The position numbers were made by a program, and so were the translations under genes. A model generated the notes under the pieces. That model searched no databases and was not told the origin of the DNA. It was given only the letters and a program-made list of their open reading frames with translations. This document shows positions 1 to 9,304 of a stretch of DNA of 64,000 bases, piece by piece. Source of the stretch: Pithys albifrons albifrons (Eukaryota; Chordata; Aves; Passeriformes; Thamnophilidae). The stretch is from contig NC_092467.1 of assembly GCF_047495875.1 (NCBI RefSeq), forward strand, positions 29,729,066-29,793,065, read 5' to 3'. Position 1 is the first letter of the stretch. Each line of letters starts with the position of its first letter.

Positions 1-754
1 TCCTCTAGGATGCAGAAAGAAAAATCCTTAGCTCCAGGATTTACACCTTAGGTCAGATGAATCCTATTTCTGACAGCCTCTTACAGACACTGCAAAGAAA
101 ACCTGCTCATTCCAGCTGTTACCTGAGTCTCAGAATTCCTTTTACACTTACATTTTAATCCTCTAATTACATGACTTGTAAGCCACTGAATTCCCTGTTC
201 ATGAGAAACTATCCAGGATATCTTGCAGGAAGAAAACAGTGTATGTTTCTGCAGTGCTTAATTCTCACATAATGAAGAAATATTGGACCAAAGCTACACA
301 AGCCAATCTGAGTAAGAAAATAATCAGCATACACTTATTCCTTTAAATGCCACAGAAAAATCAAGCAATATATTTGGAATTTCAATGATTCTTTTCCCTG
401 ACACCTTAGGCATTAATGGCTTTTTAACAGGACACAGCCTGTAATTTTCTTAAGGCAATTTTCCACGTTTTTTCACCTTCAGAAAGAATGTGCTGGGTTA
501 ATCTTTCCCTGCTGACACCATAAAGATGATTTCTCCAGCTAAAAACGGCCCTCAAAACAAAAGGAATAAAAACAAAAGAGTTCATTTACAGCTTCTTTGC
601 TGAGCAGACAAATCATGTGGAGGATCATTCAATGACAGCCAGTGGGGCAATTGTCCATTCCAACATTATCATATGGAATGTGCATCCCAGCAGTCCCTGC
701 ATAAATCCTTACATTATAGCCCAGGCTCTGCTGTGTGAAGACCTGAACCACCTC
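1..754. other. No gene or repeat recognised
   Basis: AT-rich, unique-looking sequence. Stops are frequent in all frames, and I see no splice-flanked open segment and no transposon signature. Confidence 0.5.
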
Positions 755-925
755 TCATTTGTGACTCAGGAGACCCGGGTTATGCTCCTGGATTTGCCAT
801 TGCCCTCTGCTGTGTTGCCTTGCAAAAATCTCTGCCTGTCTCTCTCTCTCTGTTTTTCCACCTCTACGATGGGAATCAGGGTATCCTTACAAAGCACTCT
901 CCTGCAGAGGGATCAATGGAATTGC
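755..925 (+). mobile_element. Old MIR/CORE-type SINE relic
   Basis: The order of short motifs follows a MIR-family SINE. A 'gactcaggagacccgggtt' block (tRNA-derived part) comes first, then a decayed 'ctctgcctgtctctctctc...tttttccacctctacgatggga' core, then 'ttacaaagcactctc' near the 3' end. The match is by remembered consensus and is strongly diverged, as expected for a pre-avian amniote repeat. The edges are approximate. An open frame at 617-928 overlaps it and is incidental. Confidence 0.55.
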
Positions 926-3900
926 TGAGTTTCATCCTTTCAAACGGCTCTCTTGGAAAGCAGGGAATTTCAGTCTTCATTTAAAGCACAACAGCCAGCG
1001 TGTCTGTGGTGTTTTTAAAGGCATTTTCACATCAAGCTCTGAGAATGCAGAAATGAAAACACCTCTGAAACAAATTCTGTTTGTTTTTCATCCATTGTCT
1101 GTACACATTGACAAGCAGTTCATCTTCTCTTCAAGGGGAAAAAAAAAAGTTAGCTCTTAACCACTTATTTCTGCTGAAAAACCATTCATATAAATAAAGG
1201 AGAGACAGAGAGAGACAAAGTGCTCTGTGCAGACACTTTAAGCTGACAGAGAAAATGCTCCTACCACAACAAACTGGAGCTCACTCCGGGCTGACAGCAC
1301 CACTCTTGATTTTCATCTTTGAAGGAAAATGAAGAAGAATGAATAGCTATGCCTCACTTACTCTTGAAGCAAATCAAAAGGAATATTCTGGTATCTATTT
1401 TTTATCCTCCTGTTCTGGCTAATGAAAACAAAAGACCTAAATATTTGATTACTTCCCTTCTGTGTCAAAAATAATAGTTCATGTCCTCTCTGGTTTGACA
1501 GAATGGAGACTTGTTAGATCTCAGTCCTTTCATCTGAAACACAATCACACAGGTTTGCACCAGTCTAACCTATTAAAATAAAGTTGAGCTCTGGAAAGCT
1601 GGTTTTTTTTCCCCTTTTGGAACTGCATTGCTAGCAATGATTAGATTGCCTTTGCCAATAAATCTATAGGGATAAGTGAACCAAAATAGCTACTCCCTCT
1701 CAAATCTATCAGTTAACAACTTCCTTTGTTCATGATCATTTCATGATTTGCCTTAAACCTTACTCTGCTTGTCCTGTGCCCTTCAGAACAAAAATGACCC
1801 AGGGTAAAATGCATTCAGGACACCCATGTTTGTGAGTTTATATTTTAGCAATTCAAGCAGCACTCATGGCTTTAACTATGTGGAATCTCAGACAGGCAGG
1901 ATCTCTCAAAAATCTGGGGCTCAGTTGGAAACATGTCAGCAAAAAACCATTGTGTTGGTACAGAAAAAAATTGTGATCAGAATCTGACTTGAACCAATAA
2001 TGACAAAAAATGGTAAGTGAGGATAATGTGTCCCTAATGTGTATGCCAGGATAAGTAATTATATTTCAGAAAATCCCACATAACATACAATTACAAAGAC
2101 TCATGGAAGTCATGGGAAGAGTGACCTTATTGCACCGAGGTCATTCAAATTATTCTAACAGCAACTTCCTGCTTGTCACTATTAGCCACAAATATGGGTG
2201 GTTTGACTTGTTAGTGGTGTGGTTTTTTCCTGAGTACATTTTATAACAACACTGATTCCATTTTCTTCCCACAATTTTCCCTCCAACTGCATTTCCAGTT
2301 CAGTTGTTTCTGCATCCAGCTGTACCCCAGTTCTGCCACTGCCCCACTTTGCCCCCTCATTTCTCCCTCTACAGTGGATTTGTTTTACAGAGTTCTGGAA
2401 AATTAATGCTTATCTGATACATGATTTGAAACAGACCCTTTATTTCCTGTAATTATTGGTGCAGCAGTTTTTTTCCTGGCTGATGTTTTAAGTAACCTGA
2501 AGAGAAAGAGAGAAGAAGGAGATAAAAGAGCAGTTTAAATGACTCCAACCTTTCAGGGGAGTTGTGCCAGTCTGAAGCTGAATAGATCATTTGGAGTGTT
2601 CTTTCCAAATGGTTGTGTAACCAAAAAAAAAAGGAAGTAAATCAAGGCACGATTAGTTTCTGTAGCAAGAACTAGGTAAGAGAAAAAATCAGATTTAACT
2701 CTAGGAAAGCAATAATGGAAAATGTCTGTCTCACCAACAGTTCCCCTGAGATAAACAATCTGACAGTGCTGAGCTGAGCCAAGTCAGGCTCCTCACAGAA
2801 CTGCAAAAGCTCCTTGTCCGTGCTGAGAACTTGGTAGAGCAGAATATCAGCTGTAGCCTGTCCCTTGTCAGCATTATGGATCTCTGTGTTTAGCAAAGAT
2901 AAGCAATTTCACAACATCTAATTGTCCAGAAGCTTATTGGTTGCCCTCTGAGATACTCAATTAACATTTTCACAACTCTGAGAAGTTAAAAGGAGCCAAA
3001 AACTCTGAAGTACCTTTGAAATGATTAATGCTATATAAAGATCACAGTATTTTTTTCTTACTATTTTCCCTTTCTAACCTCATCATGTAGCAGCCTTGCT
3101 AATACTTCCAAGCTCCCCCTCTGATCATCATTTCATTAAACATTTCCTACCACACACTGCAAAAAAAAAAAAAAAGAATCACAGGGTGCATGGAGCACTG
3201 AATGCAGCCAGACTGCTGATGGAAGGAAACAAATATGGAAACCACTAAAGCTTTTGTTCCCTATGATGAAAGCCAACATCAGTGTGGGTTACCCCACTCA
3301 AGGAGAAGGCAGCTCATAAAGCACTCACAAGTCTTAATTCCCCCATTTGGCTATCAGAATAAATCAGTTTTAGAAGAGGAACATGGCCCTGCCTCAGGCA
3401 CTACCACCTACTAAAGATAACCCAGACAGGCATTCTGTTGTTCCACAGATCATCAACTGCTGATGTGAAATCAGAATGAACTGTGGAGCAGAGACCAAGG
3501 AACCTCATCTTACCAAATTCCTTGGAATGACCATTAATGAGCTCTTCATTTCCCACTGCTGTGGCTCCAGCAAGTCCCAACCTCTCTGGCTCAGACCCAC
3601 AGGCCAAGCTCAGTGTGGCAACCCACACAGTCCCAGCCTGGGAGCTCCCAAACTGGGAGGGAAACTGGGAAATGATGGGATTTCCACCATGCTGGCACAA
3701 GTGGCCTATCCCTAACACCAGGTTTAAGGGGGAGAGGCAGCCCCACACTGTGAGCTACAACTTCAGCCCTCACCTCACCTTACCACCCACCAGGCTGGCA
3801 TTTAATCCCTGACTTCCACCAGCCTGGGAAAATGAGATGGGGAGAAATTTATTAGGCTTTATAATCATGCATAACAATCTGCTGTACATCACGACTTAAA

Positions 3901-5788
3901 CTGGAAAATATGCCTGACAGTGGAATTTCACCCTTGTTAGATAAAATGAGGAAAGGTGATTGTGTGTGAGCCTTGCCCCCTGACTCCACTGGGAGAGGGA
4001 GAGGAGATAACTGGCAACAGCATTTCTTGTTAATTACACATTATCTTTTTGAATAGACAGGGTACAGAGACCTGTTTTCTTCTCACTTTTTTAGCTGCTG
4101 CAATGTAAAGAAAGACTTTTATTAATTGGACAACAATCCTTTAGGCTACAAGGTACTTAAACTCCTAAACTCTACAGATAAATTCAGAGCTAAGAATGAG
4201 GAATTTCACTTTCAAATACAGATCGAGTTGAACCAATAGTGAATTTTAACATAACTGAAATTATTAAGGAAAAAATCACTCAATACAACCAGCACTGAAA
4301 CACAAGTGCCTTGTGTCTGAGCTCTCTCCTGCACAAGGGGCTCAGCCCCCACGTGACATGTCCTGCCTTGACTCCCCTGCCCACACCATTCCTATTAAAA
4401 ATGGATAAACAAGGAGAGGTGACTGTATTTTTTCCAAACCAGCTGAACAAAGTGTCTCTTTGTGTTCTTTGGTGGCCAAAGCACTCAGGGTGTCAGAAAC
4501 CCAAATTGCACCGAGAGGACCTTCCCCACCTTGGGCAAGAGATCCTGCCCACCCCAAACTCCAGATAGGCTGAACACAAGCATCCTCTGCTCCATTTCCC
4601 CACCCTGACAAATTCCAGTTACTCCTGGAGGCACTCAGCAGTTTCCAAGCAAGCCACGTGCTTGAGAAGTCTCCTTTGCTGCTCATGGTGCAGCTCAAAG
4701 CCAGCTCTCCTTGCCAGGAGCCTGTAAACTGGCAGGAGAGCAGCTCAAAATGCATCTGAGTGTTTATATTTACACTTCTGTTCTGCAGAGAGGAGTTTGA
4801 GCATTTCAAGTCCACCTTTGTGAAGTTTTTCTCCAACAACTATAAGCACTAGAAACTTGAAAGCAGAGCAAAGTGAGAGGGCGAGACCTGATGCCCTGAC
4901 AAAAAGACAAGACACCTGAGAGCTGACAAACCTCATTTGAGCATCGACATGATGCTGTTGCACTGAACATGTCCAGAAGTATTGACTGGCTTTCTTTAAG
5001 TACTTACACTGTGCTGCTATCACAGGACTTCAGAAACCAGAGATTAGTGCTTTAAAACCTCACCTGACCTAAAGCAAAAGGGATGGAGCCAAGGAAGAGC
5101 CACTGATCGTTCCTCAGGGATCTGCTTTGCTCCTGCACTGCTCTGGCTTTGCTTCATGGGCAGTGCCAGAGCAAGGATGGTCCCTTCAAACCACCAGCAC
5201 GGGTCAGCCATGGTGCTCTGCACATAAACTGGCTGCACTCATTTGTAATGTTTTCCTTCCTCTGTTGCACTCCCTCTTGATTAATTAGTGCCATTAAGGC
5301 ACCTACGCAGAGTACACATGACAACCTGCCTTGCATAACAGTGGGAAGAGAGAGCAGGTCCTTCTGAATTCAGGGAAAAGTCTCTGAAGTGTAAATAGAT
5401 AAAGATAATCAAATTCAGACGAGATTAAAATGAACAGACTATCAACCAAGTGACACTATTAATAAATGTCCACAACAAGTAGGGACAGAAAGGACTCCGA
5501 AAAGACCAAATGTAATTTAATTAGACAAATGAGAACACACAAAAGAAACCATAGCAGATAACTGCATGGAAAGACAAATAAAGATTTCAGCAATAATTGA
5601 TGTTATATTATTCACTGTATAAAATGAACTGTGCCAGTGTTCTGCTCTATTTACACAGCAGGATGGAGGTGGAAAGCCTTGGGATTTTACCTGTAACCTT
5701 GTACACTACAGACACTTGTCCTTCACATGAATAAATGGAGTTTTGTTCTCAGTGTTGCACACATTAGGCCATGGGAGTGCAGAATGTA
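926..5788. other. No gene recognised
   Basis: Unique-looking sequence with short A-runs (for example near 3161-3175). The open frames near 3401-3812, 4311-4839 and 4745-5336 overlap on opposite strands, lack domains or splice context, and read as chance. Nothing else is supportable. Confidence 0.5.
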
Positions 5789-5789
5789 C

Positions 5790-5865
5790 TTATGTACTTA
5801 CAGCAATCTCGTGATGCAAGGGAATACTATTATTCTGATTTTATGGATAGAGTTTTACAACCTCA
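5790..5865 (-). mobile_element. Probable MIR-type SINE 3' fragment
   Basis: The stretch 'gatgcaagggaatactattattctgattttatggatag' resembles the reverse complement of the MIR core/3' region, where a run like 'aggtactattatccccattttacagatg' is typical. It is short and diverged, so L2 or another old CORE element remains possible. Confidence 0.45.
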
Positions 5866-7059
5866 TTAGTCTTGAGGCAACAAAGCTTTCTTGGTAGGGT
5901 TTGGCTTGATATTACAGAGCGTGAAAAATCACATCCCATAATTTACATGACTAAAACAGGCAAAGTTTCTGATGGAAATGCAATGAGGTTGACAAGGCCC
6001 TGCCCATCAGCTGTGCTGGTGTTTATTGGAGCAGCTACACTGGCAGAATTCCCCTTTCATTGTTTCTCCACTGGAGATTCAGCCCACCAGGCTGACTGGG
6101 GGGAGTTTTGTACCAAAGCTGAGCCTCAGTCCACAGAGCAGTGAAAGGACTTGCAAGGGCCATGGATTGCTGTGCCCAGCAGGGATCTCCATGAGAAGAG
6201 CCCATCCTGGCAGCCAGGAGAGGAGCAGGCACAGCAGAGGAGAGGGGCTGAGCAGGGGCACCTGAACAAGGGTGGGAGCACGGGCAGGCTGCAGGAGAAG
6301 GAATGTTGTTGCATGGGTTGGGCATGCAAGGATGGAGGAAGGAAGGCTCTCTGCTTTCAACCTGTTTCTTCAAAAGATAAAAGGGAAATCTCATGTTTCC
6401 ATATTAAACGTTGAAGGAAGAGTAGTCTGTGTTGCCCTAAACTCAACAACCACCCAAGAGCAGGTGCTGAACTTGCCCTGCAATGCCTGTCCTGCTGCTG
6501 GTTGAGGTGATGCTCAGAAACCTCCATTTCTAGCAAGGGAACACCCCCACCCTCCCTCACTACACTTCAACACCACCACAAACTGCTACAGAAAAGGGGG
6601 TATGTCAGAACTAACCAGCTATTTGGGGAACCCTCCTACTGCTGGCACAGCTCTGCCCATGCCTGTGAATGTCTCTTGGCTCCTCAAGGGAAAAACAAGG
6701 CCAAAAAGAAAAGAAACTGAAACCCACAACCTTTTAAAAATCACAGCCATGTCGATACTGAAGCTTCTTCCACTATAAAAATTCTGCCTTAAAAAGTCAC
6801 AGTCCAGAACAACTGTATTGTAACAAGAGGTTATTTTCTCTATTTTTGTATAAATGCTTTTAAAAAACAATGCACTACATGGTTTGCCATTGAATTCTAC
6901 CAGCACAGCACTGTCTAATGTGGCAGTTCCCTAATTGTCACTGTTTCCCATACCACTTCACTAATCAATTTATTTGATTTTACTGTGTTTCAATCACTCC
7001 ACAGAGAAAGCAGGGAGGGGTGGGTGTTTCTAATGAGATCCTGTGAGGACCCTGAGTAA
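5866..7059. other. No gene recognised
   Basis: 6035-6560 carries several short open frames on both strands at once. They are proline/serine-rich on the minus strand, have no signature, and reflect a locally GC-richer patch. No repeat was recognised. Confidence 0.45.
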
Positions 7060-7809
7060 TTGACCCTCAGCTATACAACATTTTTATCAACAGGCTGGAA
7101 GAAAATACGAAAACATTATTTGATAAAAATGTCAAATGACTGACAAAGATTAGGAGAATGGTAAATAATGAAGTGGAGAAGGTATTGATTCAAAGCAAGC
7201 TGATAAGATCAACACAAGCAAACATTAAGTGCTCCACACTACAGCCACTGAATGAGTCCTAAATCCTAATTAGGAAACAGGATAAACTGAATCTAGGGAC
7301 AAAAACTTACTTACAGCACTTTTACACGTTGGAAAAGTCTATTTTGGAAAGAAAAGGGCTGAAATACAGAAAAAAAACTTGGAAATCAAGACCAGGCATT
7401 GCCATTGCAGTGAAGGGTCTATCTAGGATGTGATTCTGTGATTCTGTAATGCATTCCCTGACTGTGTCAGCAGGATAAAGCCACGTGGGAATAGAAAGAT
7501 TATATCACCCTGGTGATGTGAATTGGTACAACCACAACAGCAAAGCAGCAGTGATGTCCCCATGGCAGGTTTTGCATCAAACAGCCATGAGAATGATTAA
7601 AAGCGTAGTAAGTACATGGTCAGTGCAAGAAGTAAGGAACTCAATCTGTTCAGATTATCAGAAGAAAGGAGAGGGAAAAAATTAATCACAGTTTATTAAT
7701 ACCTACATGGGACACTGAAGTTCCGTAATTGCAGCCTCTTTATGAAATAAATGGATATGATCCAGGAGGTGGGAATTAAGCTTTGACTTGAAATGAGATG
7801 CTGGATTTT
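7060..7809 (+). mobile_element. Ancient CR1 LINE, 5' portion of a split copy
   Basis: The sequence follows the end of an old amniote CR1 ORF2. It has a 'caacatttttatcaacaggctggaaga' block (CR1 'NIFINDLEE'-like), then 'agattaggagaatggtaaataatga', 'gattatatcaccctg', 'atgagaatgattaaaag', 'gaactcaatctgttcagattatca' and 'atcacagtttattaatacctacatggg' in the right order. The frame is destroyed by indels and stops. It is far more diverged than the other CR1 copies here and resembles lineages still recognisable in turtles and crocodilians. It is interrupted at 7809 by the composite SINE and resumes at 9117. Confidence 0.75.
7800..7809. repeat. Target-site duplication, left copy (gctggatttt)
   Basis: The 10-bp GCTGGATTTT recurs exactly at 9117-9126, on the other side of the composite SINE/ERV element. 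Removing the element and one duplicate rejoins the ancient CR1 in register, which supports a real insertion site. Confidence 0.75.
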
Positions 7810-7904
7810 GTATGTGTGGCCAAACTTTGCTAACGAAGATTTGGGAAGGGCTGTCCCCACGTGGGTGGGCCCTTCCAGCCTGCGCAGTGGATTTTAGGTG
7901 AGGC
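7810..7904 (-). mobile_element. 3' tail part of the split 5S-derived SINE
   Basis: It is nearly identical to 37598-37677 and to the complement of 38200-38280: the blocks 'gaagatttgggaagggct', 'cccttccagcctg' and 'cagtggattttaggtgaggc' are shared. It carries an extra 'gtggg' in 'cacgtgggtgggccc' relative to the other copies. The outer end 'gtatgtgtgg' is the tail microsatellite. Confidence 0.75.
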
Positions 7905-8340
7905 ACGGTGAACCCACCTCTAAACTTAAAGCCCGAGTGCAAGAATTAAAACGGAAAGTAGCTGGCAAGAAAGCTGTCCACATAGTTGAAGCAAAGACCC
8001 CGGAAAAGAAACATCGATCTCCGAGACGCAAAAGAAACAGCTCCCCCTATGCTGATGAAGGAGCCTCTGACAGAGCATCGCACACAAATGGAGAATGCTC
8101 CGACCAGGAACAACAATAGAGGGGCCCTGCCTCCTGCCAGGAGGAGGAGAGGGATGAGGATGATAATCGGGTTTACTGGGCTGTGTGGGTTCGATGGCCT
8201 GGCACATCGGATCCTCAGAAATACCCAGCTTTGGTAGATACTGGTGCCCAATGTACATTAATGCCCTCGGAACATGAGAGTACAGAGACTGTGTCTATTT
8301 CTGGAGTTACCGGAGGGTCTCAGGACCTGTCGGTGGTAGA
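7905..8340 (+). pseudogene. ERV gag 3' end and protease fragment, class I type
   Basis: One plus-strand frame runs through a lysine/arginine-rich segment, as in the nucleocapsid end of gag. It meets a UAG stop at 8117-8119 and continues in the same frame into a retroviral aspartic protease with the LVDTGA active-site motif (from 8231) and a downstream ISGVTGGSQ segment. An in-frame amber stop between gag and protease is the gammaretrovirus arrangement, where it is bypassed by readthrough. The frame ends as protease around 8340, where the next bases no longer encode it. The protease is incomplete, and RT, RNase H, integrase and env are absent. The piece is a non-functional relic. Confidence 0.75.
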
Positions 8341-8347
8341 GGCTTTG

Positions 8348-8368
8348 GGTTTCTTTGGGTTGGGTTGG
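8348..8368. repeat. 21-bp inverted repeat, left copy
   Basis: This 21-bp stretch, containing 'tttctttgggttgggttgg', is the exact reverse complement of 8628-8648. It sits where protease coding ends and LTR-like sequence begins. It may be a templated or fold-back insertion made when the two ERV pieces were joined. Confidence 0.8.
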
Positions 8369-8577
8369 TGTCTTCCCTATTTTCCGGCTAATCAATCCCC
8401 TTTTCTCCCTTCCCCTCTCCCCTGGGTGGTGGGATCCTATGTATTGTGTATATAGTGTGGTTTGTAAATGTTAGTAAATATAATTTATTCTTTTTATTCA
8501 GTTCAGTTTCTTTAGAGAGCGTGTCTTTTCAGGTTTTTTTTTCCTTTCCTTTGCTGGGAAGGTTCTGGGAGGGGGAA
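8369..8577 (+). mobile_element. LTR-like segment of the ERV (partial)
   Basis: It is non-coding and lies just before a primer-binding-site-like sequence. It holds an AT-rich core (TATA-like 'gtgtatatagtg' near 8447-8458) followed by a T-rich stretch, as expected for a U3/R/U5 remnant. A canonical CA end is not visible next to the primer site, and the upstream boundary is unclear. The call rests mainly on position between ERV parts. Confidence 0.4.
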
Positions 8578-8595
8578 TGGGGGCCAGTCCAGGGT
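8578..8595 (+). other. Possible retroviral primer-binding site (tRNA-Pro-like)
   Basis: The 18 bases TGGGGGCCAGTCCAGGGT agree at about 14 of 18 positions with the proline-tRNA primer site used by many gammaretroviruses. It lies between LTR-like sequence and a leader that precedes a gag-like start, which is the expected place. Confidence 0.45.
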
Positions 8596-8900
8596 TGGCA
8601 ACAGCTAGGCCAAACCTGCGACATTATCCAACCCAACCCAAAGAAACCGAATGAATCAAAACAAACACAATTAAAAACCTCAAGGAAAGGGAACGAGAAT
8701 GAAACAATCTCACCGAGGACAGGAGAAACACCAGGGACCGGAGGGACCAGACTTCCACCACCTCCCTCCAGCTCCTCAGCCCAGGAAGGAAAGAAGCCAC
8801 AAAACCACTCCCCCACTGCTACGTGGAAGACACCTGTGGCATCCTTGTAACTTCCTTAGATACAATGGTTACTGAGGAAGCCATGGGTCAAACCATTACA
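8596..8900 (+). pseudogene. ERV leader and first codons of gag
   Basis: About 290 bp of leader-like sequence precedes an ATG at 8883. It opens Met-Gly-Gln-Thr, the myristoylation-type start typical of gammaretrovirus gag. Only six codons remain before the sequence returns to the SINE at 8901. The start of gag therefore lies downstream of its own 3' end (7905-8119), so this ERV fragment is circularly permuted. The 21-bp inverted repeat partner at 8628-8648 lies in this leader. Confidence 0.5.
8628..8648. repeat. 21-bp inverted repeat, right copy
   Basis: Exact reverse complement of 8348-8368, starting 'ccaacccaacccaaagaaac'. The pair encloses about 260 bp of LTR-like and leader sequence. Confidence 0.8.
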
Positions 8901-9116
8901 CTCAGCGTGCGCAGAACTGGCCCCACCGTTTCAGTCCTGAGGTTCATCTGCCACGGCCGAGCGAGCTTGGACAGTGCCAGTGAAGTCCTCAGGACTAGAA
9001 CCTACAGCCCCCGGCATTTCCCAGGAGGTCTCCCATCCAAGTACTAATCCGGGGCTGACCCTGCTGAGCTTCCGAAATCTGACGGGATCGGATGGCAGGG
9101 AGGCATTTAACTGCCC
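8901..9116 (-). mobile_element. 5' head and body of the split 5S-derived SINE
   Basis: 9001-9090 matches the complement of vertebrate 5S rRNA from about position 28 to its 3' end. The internal control region is kept, including 'acttggatgggagacc' when read on the minus strand. The SINE body 8901-9000 matches 37678-37776. The extreme 5' part ('gggcagttaaatgcctccctgcc' on the minus strand, split here as read) is not 5S and is shared by all copies. This copy lacks the tRNA-like segment seen at 37913-37984. Confidence 0.8.
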
Positions 9117-9304
9117 GCTGGATTTTAATAGCAAGAGTAAATAACAGCTGGATTTATGGAGAGTTAAACTGCATTATTCCACACTGTAAACCTGTATTTC
9201 ACAAGTGGGTGTTTCCTGAGATATGCCCCAGCTCACGTGGTTTAATTCAGAGTGGTCTCCAGGTGGTCAGAGGAGATTTTTGCACTGGTCCCTTCTGGCT
9301 TGAC
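9117..9304 (+). mobile_element. Ancient CR1 LINE, 3' portion of the split copy
   Basis: It continues the CR1 of 7060-7809. After the duplicate 'gctggatttt' comes a CR1-like 'aatagcaagagtaaataac' block. The typical old CR1 3' motif follows: 'tttaattcag', 'aggtggtcagaggagattt', 'tgcactggtcccttctggc', ending near 9304. Its first 10 bases are the right target-site duplicate (9117-9126). Confidence 0.7.

Larger units (their letters stand above)
7810..9116 (-). mobile_element. 5S-derived SINE interrupted by an ERV fragment (composite)
   Basis: The element reads on the minus strand, with its 5S-rRNA-like head at the right (9001-9090) and its tail at the left (7810-7904, ending in CCACACATAC). The same SINE occurs twice at 37582-38284, where body and tail are continuous. 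Here the body is split between 7904 and 8901 by about 996 bp of endogenous retrovirus sequence. One 10-bp target-site duplication encloses everything, so the SINE inserted once into the ancient CR1. The ERV DNA was either already part of it or joined it later. No duplication is visible at the ERV/SINE junctions. Confidence 0.75.

Noticed and set aside
4342..4839. 165-residue minus-strand frame
   Set aside because: No motif; plus-strand frames overlap it, and no splice or promoter context supports it.
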